Source: an uncultured Flavobacteriaceae bacterium
Lineage (GTDB): Bacteria > Bacteroidota > Bacteroidia > Flavobacteriales > Flavobacteriaceae
Reading direction: 5' to 3'
Length of the DNA stretch: 64,000 bases
Assembly (NCBI GenBank): GCA_937944485.1
Contig: CALDYU010000005.1
Span: 248,001 to 312,000 of the forward strand
In this document: positions 1 through 8,387 of the stretch, in pieces
Numbering within the stretch: position 1 is the stretch's first letter
Layout of the letters: every line of letters begins with the position of its first letter
Position numbers and translations under genes: made by a program
Notes under the pieces: model-generated
The model's input: only the letters and a program-made list of their open reading frames with translations
What the model was told of the DNA's origin: nothing
Database searches by the model: none

Positions 1-1
1 A

Positions 2-628
2 GCTATTCTTGAAAACGGGAAGCACTCTGCAGCATTATATTTTAACCTTGGCAACGCCTATTATAAATTGAATCAAACGGCTCCGAGTATTTACTATTAT
101 GAAAAGGCACTACTGCTAGCTCCTAATGACCAAGAAATAAAAAACAATCTTGGCTATGCTCAAAACATGACTTTAGATGCTATTGAGCCGATGCCAAAGA
201 CTACTTTTTCAAAAGTATATGATGGTATCGTTCTTTTTCTATCATTTGATCAATGGGCCTATCTTGCTATAATCGGTGTGCTTCTATTCGTACTTCTTTA
301 TATTGCTTTTTACTTTTTTGAATTCGCTAGATATAAGAGAATCGCATTCATATTAAGTCTTGTCTTGTTGTTTATAGGCTGTGTTTCACTGGTTTTTGCT
401 TACTTACAATTTTCAGACTTTAATGATGACAAGCCTGCAATCGTTTTTGACAATGAGGTAAAAGTAACTTCAGAGCCCAACAAAAGAAGTCAAACAGTTT
501 TCACACTTCATGAAGGCACGAAATTGAATGTCATAGAAGAATTGAAAGACTACAAAAAAATTCGTATTGCAGATGGTCAAACTGGTTGGTTAACTTCAGA
601 AAGTATAAAGTTGTTGAAAGATTTTTAA
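2..628 (+). CDS. batE: BatE-like TPR and SH3-domain membrane protein (5' partial)
   Basis: The reading frame is open from base 2, so the N-terminus lies outside the window; an apparent TTG start at 68 is inside the gene. The visible part opens with a TPR helix pair (LYFNLGNAYYKLNQ, then YYYEKALLLAPND), followed by two hydrophobic membrane segments (about residues 77-105 and 113-132 of the visible part). It ends in an SH3-like fold (VKVTSEPNKRSQ, LHEGTKLNVIEE, GQTGWLTSESIKLL). This TPR-TM-TM-SH3 order is that of BatE, the last protein of the Bacteroidota aerotolerance (bat) operon, where it is thought to act at the inner membrane with von Willebrand-type BatA/B proteins. The rest of the operon would lie upstream. 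The family call is strong; the physiological role is inference from the family. Confidence 0.5.
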   Translation, partial: AILENGKHSAALYFNLGNAYYKLNQTAPSIYYYEKALLLAPNDQEIKNNLGYAQNMTLDAIEPMPKTTFSKVYDGIVLFLSFDQWAYLAIIGVLLFVLLYIAFYFFEFARYKRIAFILSLVLLFIGCVSLVFAYLQFSDFNDDKPAIVFDNEVKVTSEPNKRSQTVFTLHEGTKLNVIEELKDYKKIRIADGQTGWLTSESIKLLKDF

Positions 629-691
629 AATTTATTTAACAAAAAAATTATAGTATTCCCTTTATCTTCGCGTTTCGATTTAAAATCAATA

Positions 692-985
692 ATGAAATCA
701 TCAGTATTAGTCATATTAGCTACATTATTAACCACTGCAATAATAGCACCTTCGGTTATTATTCTGACTAATTTAGATGATACAGTTATTGCCATTGATT
801 TCAATGAAGAAGAAAAAAAAGAGGAGAAAAAAGAAGCCAAAGAAAAAGATTTTCTTTTTGATGAGAATAATAACTTTTTGGCGCAACTATATGCCTCGAA
901 AAACAATGTGTTTCCTATATATTTAGAAAGTAGTTCTTCTACATCACTAGGGATATTTCTTCCTCCACCAGAACATACATTTTAG
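692..985 (+). CDS. small exported or membrane-anchored protein, unknown function
   Basis: A 97-residue protein with an N-terminal hydrophobic segment (residues 3-26) that could be a signal anchor. A highly charged Glu/Lys stretch follows (about residues 39-53), and the C-terminus is Pro-rich and aromatic (FLPPPEHTF). It lies 64 bp after the BatE-like gene and 69 bp before the first SulP transporter, in the same direction, so it may be the first gene of the bicarbonate cluster. I do not recognise a family. An opposite-strand frame overlaps it but has no family features. The signal-like N-terminus and the spacing make this frame the likelier gene. Confidence 0.5.
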   Translation: MKSSVLVILATLLTTAIIAPSVIILTNLDDTVIAIDFNEEEKKEEKKEAKEKDFLFDENNNFLAQLYASKNNVFPIYLESSSSTSLGIFLPPPEHTF

Positions 986-1054
986 TTTCACATTTTTATT
1001 TAATTAACTAATCCGTCTTGGTATTAACTACTAAGGCGAAACTAATTTTTTGTT

Positions 1055-2647
1055 ATGTTCAAATATTTAAAAAATGATTTGCCGGCAAGTATTGTCGTGT
1101 TTTTTGTAGCGCTACCTTTATGTCTAGGTATTGCTTTGGCGAGTGGCGCACCTTTGTTTTCAGGTTTAATTGCTGGAATTATTGGCGGAATTGTCGTTGG
1201 AGCAGCAAGTGGCTCTCAAATCGGAGTTAGCGGTCCAGCAGCTGGATTAGCCGCTATTGTTTTAACCGCGATTACGGCCTTAGGAGGATGGGAAAACTTT
1301 CTTGTTGCAGTGGTTCTAGGGGGAGCTATTCAAATTCTATTTGGTATTTTAAGGTTTGGTATCATAGGTTATTATTTTCCATCATCAGTTATAAAAGGAA
1401 TGCTTACCGGAATTGGTATTATCATCATTTTAAAACAAATTCCGTATTTCTTTGGTATAGATAAGAATCCTGAAGGTGATTTTGCCTTTCTCCAAATTGA
1501 CGGAGAAAATACTTTTACGGAATTACTAAAGACTTTGAATGCTCTTATTAGTGGAAATTTTGATAAGGGAGCAACAATCATTGCTATTACTGCCATCTTA
1601 ATACTCGTGTTATGGAGTAAAGTATTAAGTAAAAAAGGACGATTTTTTCAATTGGTTCAAGGCCCGTTGGTAGCAGTAGTAGCAGGTATTGTTTATTTTC
1701 TTTTTACCAAAGGTTCGAGTCTCGAGCTTAGTGCAGATCATTTGGTGTCTGTGCCTGTTCCTGAGAGTTTATCAGATATAGAATCTTTATTCGCCTTTCC
1801 GAATTTCGATGTAATTACTAGGGTAGATGTATTAATTACAGCCTTTACAATTGCGCTGGTAGCCTCTTTGGAAACCTTGTTGTGTGTTGAAGCTACAGAC
1901 AAATTAGATCCTCAAAAAAGAGTAACCCCAACTAACCGTGAATTATTGGCGCAAGGGGCCGGTAATATGGTGTCTGGACTCATAGGAGGTCTTCCCATTA
2001 CTCAGGTAATTGTGAGAAGTTCTGCCAACATTCAATCGGGAGGTCGTACAAAGTTAAGTGCTATAATTCATGGTTTTTTCCTATTGATTTCGGTTGTTAC
2101 CATTCCACATATACTTAATTATATACCTCTTTCAGTTTTGGCAGCGATTCTATTTATTGTTGGTTATAAACTTGCAAAGCCAAGACTATTTAAGACAATG
2201 TATAATTTAGGGTGGAAACAATCCATACCCTTCACAGTAACAGTTTTGGGTATTGTTTTTATAGATCTTTTATGGGGAATCGGACTTGGGCTTGCCGTAG
2301 GTATTGTGGTTATATTAATTAAAAGTTATCAAAATTCACACTTTCTACATATGGAAGATCAAAGTAATGGCAAGCAACGAATGAAAATGACACTTGCTGA
2401 AGAAGTAACCTTTTTTAATAAAGGAGCAATCTTAAAGGAATTGGATAAACTTCCTAAAGATTCGTATCTTGAACTTGATGTTCGAAAGACGAGATTCTTA
2501 GATAACGATATTGTTGAAATTCTTGAAGATTTCGCATTCAAAGCCAAAGAAAGAAACATTGATATTAAATTAATTTCTGAGCGAGGAGTGATCGAAAACC
2601 CTCCAAGTTATATCGAATTTTTTAAATTAAGACCCAAATCAGCGTAA
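1055..2647 (+). CDS. SulP-family inorganic anion (probable bicarbonate) transporter
   Basis: A 530-residue protein with the SulP core: hydrophobic segments start at residue 10, with the family signature region around GSQIGVSGPAAGLAAIVLTA (about residues 53-72) and the conserved SGLIGGLPITQVIVRSSANI stretch near residue 310. After the last membrane span (about residues 395-415) there is a short STAS-like tail, about residues 440-515, whose strand pattern (YLELDVRKTRFLDND) resembles the anti-sigma-antagonist fold. SulP proteins exchange or import sulfate, bicarbonate and similar anions across the inner membrane. The carbonic anhydrase gene follows 36 bp downstream, and that linkage is the main reason to prefer bicarbonate as substrate; this is inference. 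Confidence 0.5.
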   Translation: MFKYLKNDLPASIVVFFVALPLCLGIALASGAPLFSGLIAGIIGGIVVGAASGSQIGVSGPAAGLAAIVLTAITALGGWENFLVAVVLGGAIQILFGILRFGIIGYYFPSSVIKGMLTGIGIIIILKQIPYFFGIDKNPEGDFAFLQIDGENTFTELLKTLNALISGNFDKGATIIAITAILILVLWSKVLSKKGRFFQLVQGPLVAVVAGIVYFLFTKGSSLELSADHLVSVPVPESLSDIESLFAFPNFDVITRVDVLITAFTIALVASLETLLCVEATDKLDPQKRVTPTNRELLAQGAGNMVSGLIGGLPITQVIVRSSANIQSGGRTKLSAIIHGFFLLISVVTIPHILNYIPLSVLAAILFIVGYKLAKPRLFKTMYNLGWKQSIPFTVTVLGIVFIDLLWGIGLGLAVGIVVILIKSYQNSHFLHMEDQSNGKQRMKMTLAEEVTFFNKGAILKELDKLPKDSYLELDVRKTRFLDNDIVEILEDFAFKAKERNIDIKLISERGVIENPPSYIEFFKLRPKSA

Positions 2648-2683
2648 GGCTAGAATTCAAACTATAATATAAAACAAAAATTT

Positions 2684-3310
2684 ATGAAAGCACATACTAA
2701 AGAAACACAAGCATCTATTTCTCCCTCTGGCGCAATAGAATTATTACAAGAAGGAAATAAAAGATTTGTAGCTAGTAATATGGCTAGTCGTGATTTATTA
2801 GATCAAGTAAATGATACGGCTTCGGGTCAATATCCTTTTGCAACAGTATTAAGTTGTATTGATTCAAGAGTGTCAGCAGAGTTAATCTTTGATCAAGGTG
2901 TTGGCGATATTTTCAGCGCACGAGTTGCTGGTAATATTGTGAACGAAGATTTATTGGGCAGTATTGAATTTGCTTGCAAACTAGCAGGCACTAAGGTTTT
3001 GGTAATTTTAGGGCATACTGCATGCGGTGCAGTAAAAGGGGCTTGTGATGATGCTAAATTGGGCAACTTGACCATTTTACTTGACAAAATAAAGCCCGCA
3101 GTGAACGCTGTTTCAGAACCTTCAGATGCGAGCTTACGTAATTCTAAAAACATTGATTTTGTTAATGAGGTGGCCGTCAAAAATGTTCAGATGACCATTG
3201 AAAATACGCGTAACATGAGTCCTGTTTTAAAAGAAATGGAAGATACCGGAGAAATCAAAATTGTTGGTGCCATGTATGACATCAAAAACGGAAAAGTTAC
3301 ATTTATGTAA
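2684..3310 (+). CDS. beta-class carbonic anhydrase
   Basis: A 208-residue enzyme that interconverts CO2 and bicarbonate. The zinc-site motifs of beta-carbonic anhydrases are plain: SCIDSR (Cys and the Asp-Arg dyad, about residues 57-62) and the second metal motif GHTACGAVKGAC (about residues 109-120) supplying His and Cys. The length fits the family. It sits between two SulP transporters and is co-directional with both, so it probably balances CO2 and bicarbonate with them. No signal peptide is visible, suggesting a cytoplasmic enzyme. A strong terminator follows at once, separating it from the second SulP gene. Confidence 0.5.
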   Translation: MKAHTKETQASISPSGAIELLQEGNKRFVASNMASRDLLDQVNDTASGQYPFATVLSCIDSRVSAELIFDQGVGDIFSARVAGNIVNEDLLGSIEFACKLAGTKVLVILGHTACGAVKGACDDAKLGNLTILLDKIKPAVNAVSEPSDASLRNSKNIDFVNEVAVKNVQMTIENTRNMSPVLKEMEDTGEIKIVGAMYDIKNGKVTFM

Positions 3311-3333
3311 TAATCTGCTAAAATAATTTTTTA

Positions 3334-3362
3334 AGGCCAATACTTTCGTATTGGCTTTTTTT
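3334..3362 (+). terminator. intrinsic terminator after carbonic anhydrase
   Basis: A GCCAATAC/GTATTGGC stem closed by a TTTC loop is followed by seven or more T residues. It closes the SulP/carbonic anhydrase transcription unit. Confidence 0.5.
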
Positions 3363-3406
3363 ATTGTTTAAAAATGTTATCTTGAAACCTTCAAAATAAA
3401 TGCATT

Positions 3407-5275
3407 ATGAAAAATCTATTCTCGAATATTAAAGGAGACGCTTTTGGCGGAATTACCGCAGGTATTGTTGCATTGCCCTTGGCCCTAGCCTTTGGTGTAA
3501 GTTCGGGTCTTGGCCCAAGTGCAGGACTCTATGGTGCAATTTTCATAAGTTTCTTTGCTGCTCTTTTAGGCGGAACCAACACTCAGATATCGGGGCCAAC
3601 GGCACCAATGACTGCCGTAAGTATGGTAATTATTGCAGGCATTATTGCAACAAATGATGGTGATGTAAATAAGGCGCTGCCCGCTATTCTTACTGTATTC
3701 TTGTTGGCGGGGTTAATGCAAGTAGGCTTGGGTGCAATAGGCTTGGGCAAATATATTCGCTATATACCCTATCCGGTGGTTTCAGGCTTTATGACGGCAA
3801 TTGGGGTCATCATATTAGTCACACAAATTCTTCCTACGTTAGGGTACTATCCAAAGGAAGACATGGAATATGTGAATGAATTTAAACCGCAGGCTGAAGA
3901 AGTTATATTAGAAAACATATTGGTAGAAGAAGCAGGTGAAGGAATTCTTGTGCTTGAAGATTTCAAAGAAACTATATCAAGGGCTGAAAAAATTAGTCAG
4001 GCAGATATTTTAAAGGAATCTCAAACTCTTGCTGCAAAAAATGCTTCTGGGGTATTAGGTGCTCTAAAAGTCTTGCCACGAGCCATAAAAAATATAGATT
4101 GGCTTGAAGTCATTTTGGCATTATGTACCATTTTCATTATTTATGGTTTTAAACGAATCACAACAAAAGTTCCAAGTACTTTGGTTGCCTTAGTGGTTAT
4201 GTCTGCGATAGCTATGATTGGAAACTTAGATTACAGGCCAATCCCTGAAATTCCAGAAGGTTTACCAGTACCGAATCTAGAAATTATTACCGAATTTAAG
4301 CTTAGTACAATCACACCCTATATTTTTACCGCTTTGGCACTATCGTTATTGGGTGCTATAGATTCTCTATTAACTAGTATTGTCGCTGATAATATGACAA
4401 AGACCAAACATAAACCAAATAAAGAACTAATTGGTCAAGGTATTGGAAATAGTATCGCCGCCTTATTTGGTGGTATACCTGGTGCTGGTGCTACCATTAG
4501 AACGGTCGTGAATATTAATTCTGGTGGTAAAACTAGATTGTCTGGTATGATTGCCGGAGTACTACTATTCAGTATTCTTATGATTCCTGGGTTGCCAAAT
4601 TTGGCATCTCAAATTCCAGCAGCGGTATTAGCCGGAATTTTAATTACCGTTGGTATTGGTGTTATGGATTATAAAGGCCTTAGAGCAATCCCTGCATTGC
4701 CTAAAGACATCAAATTAGGGCCGTTAAAACTTAGTTCAGAAGTAATGATCATGCTCGTTGTTTTAATCTTATCATCTGTTTGGGATTTAGTTTACGCCGT
4801 TGGTATTGGTTTAGTAATTGCTTCTTTAATGTTTATGAAGAAAATAGGAGACTTGACTGCAGAACGTTCTGATGTGAAATCACTCAAAGAAGATGCTTGG
4901 GCTGATGAAGGTAGTTTTCCGTCGGATTTAATTGAAGAAGTTTTTGTCAAGCATATCAAAGGGCCTCTGTTTTTTGGTTCTACAAGTGATTTTCAAGCGT
5001 TGGCATTGCAAATTCCTGATACGGCATCAACCGTGGTGATGCGCTTAGATCGTATGCAATATATGGACCAATCGGGACTATATGCTATGGAAGATATGCT
5101 ACAAGATTTACAAAAAAATAACGTTCAAGTTTTATTTGTCGGCTTACTCAAACAGCCCAGGTACATGATGGAACGCATTGATATCATCCCTGATTTTATT
5201 CCCGAAGAACATATTTTCGACAATTTTGACAACTGTATGAATTGGGTGAAAAAAAACGTGAAAAATACGGTTTGA
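3407..5275 (+). CDS. SulP-family transporter with C-terminal STAS domain
   Basis: A 622-residue SulP protein. The conserved N-terminal region (GGITAGIVALPLALAFGVSS, residues 15-34) and the QISGPTAPMTAV motif are present, as is the late core motif GGIPGAGATIRTVVNINSGG near residue 360. A charged insertion of about 90 residues (roughly 150-240) separates early and late membrane segments. The C-terminal STAS domain (about residues 515-610) includes the typical DQSGLYAMEDM loop, where cytoplasmic regulators bind in this fold. With the upstream SulP and carbonic anhydrase genes it suggests a bicarbonate or sulfate uptake locus with two different SulP paralogues. It has its own transcription unit, because terminators lie on both sides. 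Confidence 0.5.
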   Translation: MKNLFSNIKGDAFGGITAGIVALPLALAFGVSSGLGPSAGLYGAIFISFFAALLGGTNTQISGPTAPMTAVSMVIIAGIIATNDGDVNKALPAILTVFLLAGLMQVGLGAIGLGKYIRYIPYPVVSGFMTAIGVIILVTQILPTLGYYPKEDMEYVNEFKPQAEEVILENILVEEAGEGILVLEDFKETISRAEKISQADILKESQTLAAKNASGVLGALKVLPRAIKNIDWLEVILALCTIFIIYGFKRITTKVPSTLVALVVMSAIAMIGNLDYRPIPEIPEGLPVPNLEIITEFKLSTITPYIFTALALSLLGAIDSLLTSIVADNMTKTKHKPNKELIGQGIGNSIAALFGGIPGAGATIRTVVNINSGGKTRLSGMIAGVLLFSILMIPGLPNLASQIPAAVLAGILITVGIGVMDYKGLRAIPALPKDIKLGPLKLSSEVMIMLVVLILSSVWDLVYAVGIGLVIASLMFMKKIGDLTAERSDVKSLKEDAWADEGSFPSDLIEEVFVKHIKGPLFFGSTSDFQALALQIPDTASTVVMRLDRMQYMDQSGLYAMEDMLQDLQKNNVQVLFVGLLKQPRYMMERIDIIPDFIPEEHIFDNFDNCMNWVKKNVKNTV

Positions 5276-5296
5276 TAACTAAATTCTAAGAAAAGA

Positions 5297-5334
5297 AAGC
5301 CATACTTATAAGTTCAAAAAGTATGGTTTTTTTA
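5297..5334 (+). terminator. intrinsic terminator between SulP gene and pheS
   Basis: A CCATACTT/AAGTATGG stem followed by a run of seven T residues, just after the SulP stop codon. Confidence 0.5.
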
Positions 5335-5366
5335 TACCCAATTATAGCATACTGCCTATAAAGCTT

Positions 5367-5374
5367 TAAATTTG
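5367..5374 (+). promoter_or_regulatory. possible -7 promoter element for pheS
   Basis: TAAATTTG matches the Bacteroidota -7 consensus TAnnTTTG and lies 20 bp before the chosen pheS start. No clear -33 TTTG is visible at 19-21 bp upstream, so support is moderate. Confidence 0.5.
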
Positions 5375-5393
5375 TTTGTTTACGAAATGGATT

Positions 5394-6413
5394 ATGATTG
5401 ATAAGATAAAAGAACATATTATTGAGGTAGAACAATTTACTGCTGACTCAAAAGAAGCCGTTGAAGCTTTTCGTATTAAATATTTAGGTAAAAAAGGACT
5501 GCTGAGCGACTTCTTTTCAGAATTTAAAAATGTAGCTAATGATCAAAAAAAAGAATTTGGTCAGACTATAAATACCTTAAAGCAAGTTGCCACTGAAAAA
5601 GTAAATGTTCTAAAAGAGCACTTAGAAAACGAATCTGAAAGTATTGGGGGCAATAATGATCTTACGAGGCCAGGCGAACCTATTGAAATTGGTGCTAGGC
5701 ATCCTATTTCGATTGTAAAAAATCAAATCATTGACATTTTTTCAAGAATTGGTTTTAATGTTTCTGAAGGCCCCGAAATTGAAGACGATTGGCATAACTT
5801 CACAGCATTGAACTTGCCAGAATATCACCCTGCGCGTGATATGCAAGATACCTTCTTTGTACAAACCAATCCTGATATTTTATTACGCACCCATACCTCT
5901 TCAGTGCAGGTACGGTATATGGAAAATAATAAACCCCCAATTCGCACAATTTCACCTGGACGTGTTTATCGAAACGAAGCTATTTCGGCACGTTCACATT
6001 GTTTCTTTCATCAAGTGGAAGGATTGTATATTGATAAAAACGTTTCTTTCGCTGATTTAAAACAAACACTGCAGTTTTTTACCACCGAGCTTTTCGGAAA
6101 ATCTAAAATACGTCTTAGACCTTCGTATTTTCCCTTTACTGAGCCTAGTGCAGAAGTTGATGTTTATTGGGGTCTCGAAACGGAAACTGATTACCGAATG
6201 ACCAAAGGTACTGGTTGGCTTGAAATAATGGGTTGCGGCATGGTTGACCCTAGCGTGCTTACAAATTGTGGTATTGATGCTGAAGAATATTCGGGTTTCG
6301 CATTTGGAATGGGTATTGATCGTATTGCTTTATTACTACATCAAATCTCAGATATTCGGCTTTTAAGCGAAAACGATATTCGTTTCTTAGAACAATTTCG
6401 TAGTGCTTTGTAA
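5394..6413 (+). CDS. pheS: phenylalanine--tRNA ligase alpha subunit
   Basis: A 339-residue PheS, the catalytic subunit that charges tRNA-Phe with phenylalanine as an alpha2beta2 enzyme with PheT. Residues 1-85 form the N-terminal coiled coil. Class II motif 2 is at FHQVEGLYIDK, motif 3 at GFAFGMGIDRIALLLHQI, and the GPEIEDDWHNFTALN segment is typical of the family. The start at 5394 (MIDKIKEHI) is preferred over an in-frame ATG six codons upstream because it matches the usual PheS N-terminus and length. pheT is not nearby. The next gene follows 39 bp downstream. Confidence 0.5.
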   Translation: MIDKIKEHIIEVEQFTADSKEAVEAFRIKYLGKKGLLSDFFSEFKNVANDQKKEFGQTINTLKQVATEKVNVLKEHLENESESIGGNNDLTRPGEPIEIGARHPISIVKNQIIDIFSRIGFNVSEGPEIEDDWHNFTALNLPEYHPARDMQDTFFVQTNPDILLRTHTSSVQVRYMENNKPPIRTISPGRVYRNEAISARSHCFFHQVEGLYIDKNVSFADLKQTLQFFTTELFGKSKIRLRPSYFPFTEPSAEVDVYWGLETETDYRMTKGTGWLEIMGCGMVDPSVLTNCGIDAEEYSGFAFGMGIDRIALLLHQISDIRLLSENDIRFLEQFRSAL

Positions 6414-6452
6414 ATCAAATAATTTATTTTCCCTTGAGGGTAATGATGGGGT

Positions 6453-6848
6453 ATGAAAAAAGACATTGAAATACCTATTACTAAAGACGTGTATGTCGCT
6501 GCAATTCATGAATGGAATGAAGATTTTCTAGCTAAAGATTGGAATACCTATATTATTAACAATAGAGCTTCACAAATCGATATGGTTTTGATTGTTTCTA
6601 AAGGATATGATGGCGAACGAAAAACCTCGTTAATGCGACATGCTATTGGTGTAGTAGGTGCTAAATCTTACCAAAAAATAGAATTGATTCAAGAGGAAGT
6701 ACTTGAGCTAAACAATGAGTTTTTTGTGACCTATTATGCGGATAACAAAATTTATGAAAAACGATTTCTTTTCAAAAAAAATCAAGTGAACACAACTAAT
6801 CTTATTGAAATTCCTTTGCTTGAAAAGCAAGGGGTTTTGGCAAAATAG
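6453..6848 (+). CDS. conserved hypothetical protein
   Basis: A 131-residue cytoplasmic protein with no signal peptide or membrane segment. It has alternating strands and helices and the phrases HEWNEDFLAKDWNTYIINN and MRHAIGVVGAKSYQKIE. I do not assign a family. It lies 39 bp after pheS and 51 bp before a small lipoprotein gene, all on the same strand, so it may be co-transcribed with them. Confidence 0.5.
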   Translation: MKKDIEIPITKDVYVAAIHEWNEDFLAKDWNTYIINNRASQIDMVLIVSKGYDGERKTSLMRHAIGVVGAKSYQKIELIQEEVLELNNEFFVTYYADNKIYEKRFLFKKNQVNTTNLIEIPLLEKQGVLAK

Positions 6849-6899
6849 CATAAAATATAAAGCAACTTTATAGCCTTGACAACATCTCTTCAAAAAACA

Positions 6900-7346
6900 A
6901 TGCGTTATCGAATAATTTTTCTGCTTTTTTCACTTCTCCCTTTGGTAAACTGTAGTGAAAGTCCTGAATTACAATGCGTTTGTCAGGGCCTTGAAATTTC
7001 ATTAGTGTATGTTAACAGTGAAGGTGTAAATCTAATTGAAAATGGAACGTATGACTTTGATACCATTAAAGTTAATTCGCGAAGAAATCAACTTGCCTTT
7101 ACCTCAGATAGAACTCAAAATGAACTTGTTTTTCAGGTTATTCGCGAGGAAGGTGAAACGAGTTACACCATTGATTTAAATGGCTCTGAAACCGATACCC
7201 TGATTTTAAACGTAACTCTTGATACAAATGAAGATAATTGCTGCCCATCAGATATGCTAAATAGCGCAGTATATAACGGTCAAAACCAAGAAATAATAAA
7301 TGAAAATTCTGTTGAGCCCCCAAAGATTATCATTGTGAAACCGTAG
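6900..7346 (+). CDS. small lipoprotein, unknown function
   Basis: A 148-residue protein. The start at 6900 gives a proper lipoprotein signal: basic MRYR, a hydrophobic core, then the lipobox LVNC with the lipidated Cys at residue 17. An in-frame TTG 24 bp upstream is less likely. The mature part is rich in Asn, Glu and beta-prone residues. It includes a cysteine pair (CVC) just after the signal and a CC pair later, which might bind metal or form disulfides. It is likely anchored in a cell-envelope membrane. Function unknown. Confidence 0.5.
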   Translation: MRYRIIFLLFSLLPLVNCSESPELQCVCQGLEISLVYVNSEGVNLIENGTYDFDTIKVNSRRNQLAFTSDRTQNELVFQVIREEGETSYTIDLNGSETDTLILNVTLDTNEDNCCPSDMLNSAVYNGQNQEIINENSVEPPKIIIVKP

Positions 7347-7370
7347 TGTTTTTGACTGAAAAAAATCAGC

Positions 7371-7838
7371 TTACCAATCTTTAAATGGCTTTTTACTCAA
7401 TTGTGAATTATAGTACTTGACTTCGCCAGTAACCTCTTTACCTAACCAATTGGGTTTTTCAAATGCTTCATTTTCATTTTGAAGTTCTATTTCTGCGACT
7501 ACCAAACCTTGATTAGCACCGTGAAATTCATCAACCTCAAAAACATGACTTCCCAATGGCACTTGATATCTTGTTTTATCAATAATGCCTTCCTCACAAA
7601 TATTCAGTAATGCATTCGCTTCAGTAGCACTAATTTCTTTCTCCCACTCAAAACGTGATGTACCTGATGTATTCGAAATCCCTTTAACCGTTAAAAAGCC
7701 TTCATCATTTCTTAAACGCACGCGTACTGTTCGCTCTTTGTGGGTGTTTAAAAAGCCTTGTTTGATTTTTAATTTTAAGTTCGCCTCTTTTTTAAAATCG
7801 TTCGAAGTAACTAAGAATTTGCGCTCTATTTCTACCAC
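7371..7838 (-). CDS. CYTH-domain protein (class IV adenylate cyclase/thiamine triphosphatase fold)
   Basis: A 155-residue protein opening with the CYTH signature VEIERKFLV (the ExExK motif at the N-terminus). Basic and acidic strand motifs of the triphosphate tunnel enzymes follow: RTVRVRLRNDEGFLTVKG and RFEWEKEISATEA, then VFEVDEFHGANQGLVVAEIEL. CYTH enzymes bind triphosphate-containing substrates or inorganic polyphosphate with a divalent metal inside a beta-barrel. The protein is small and has no CHAD domain, so tripolyphosphatase or a related hydrolase activity is more likely than polyphosphate work, but the substrate cannot be told from sequence. It is convergent with the lipoprotein gene to its left. 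Confidence 0.5.
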   Translation of the reverse strand: MVEIERKFLVTSNDFKKEANLKLKIKQGFLNTHKERTVRVRLRNDEGFLTVKGISNTSGTSRFEWEKEISATEANALLNICEEGIIDKTRYQVPLGSHVFEVDEFHGANQGLVVAEIELQNENEAFEKPNWLGKEVTGEVKYYNSQLSKKPFKDW

Positions 7839-7863
7839 TTTTAAAGTTTTAATAAAAATAGAA

Positions 7864-7895
7864 AATTCCTGATGGTTATGTGCCCATCAGGAATT
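7864..7895 (-). terminator. intrinsic terminator downstream of DUF6438 gene
   Basis: An ATTCCTGATGG/CCATCAGGAAT perfect stem with a short T tail on the minus strand, lying between the DUF6438 gene and the CYTH gene. Confidence 0.5.
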
Positions 7896-7912
7896 GTTTC
7901 AACCAACTTAAA

Positions 7913-8332
7913 TCAAGAAATACTTTTTATGAGATTCTCAATAATTACGTTGACTTCCTTTAAATCGCCGTTTACTTTCGAGACATAATATTTTACCTCT
8001 TTTGATTCATACTTTAAGCGTGTAATGGGTAAATCACGAATTCTCTTAAACTCAATAGTTTCAAAATTCACGCGAGACAGCGCCTTCATTAAAACTTCAA
8101 TTTGCGCTGAAGTTAGTGTAGTTTGAACCTTGCCGTTCTTGCCCGCATTAGCAATGGGGTTATAAATTAGGGTGCCATCAGTATGAATGAATACTTCATA
8201 AACAGGGCATTTACCTAAACATCGGCCTTTAGAATAATACACCAAAACGTCACTTTTTGATTCTTGCATTGCACTTTCTGTTGTTTTGCATGACAACATA
8301 CTCAAAATGAATATGATCATAATTTGTTTCAT
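7913..8332 (-). CDS. DUF6438-type lipoprotein
   Basis: A 139-residue protein with a lipoprotein signal (hydrophobic residues 4-13, lipobox LSC, Cys at about residue 15). The mature domain has the phrases YYSKGRCLGKCPVYEVFIHTDGTLIY and TLTSAQIEVLMKAL, which I associate with DUF6438. In that family a short CxGxCP-like motif precedes a beta-sheet of unknown function. It lies 55 bp downstream of the Asp-rich metallopeptidase lipoprotein gene and may share its transcript, although a weak hairpin separates them. Function unknown. Confidence 0.5.
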   Translation of the reverse strand: MKQIMIIFILSMLSCKTTESAMQESKSDVLVYYSKGRCLGKCPVYEVFIHTDGTLIYNPIANAGKNGKVQTTLTSAQIEVLMKALSRVNFETIEFKRIRDLPITRLKYESKEVKYYVSKVNGDLKEVNVIIENLIKSIS

Positions 8333-8387
8333 AATATATATTGTTAAAGTCCGGTTATTATGAAAAACAACAACCGGACAGATTTAT

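Noticed and set aside
625..906. 93-residue minus-strand frame over the small exported protein gene
   Set aside because: Low-complexity Phe/Ser/Lys text, antisense to the Glu/Lys-rich stretch; the plus-strand frame has a signal-like N-terminus and operon spacing.
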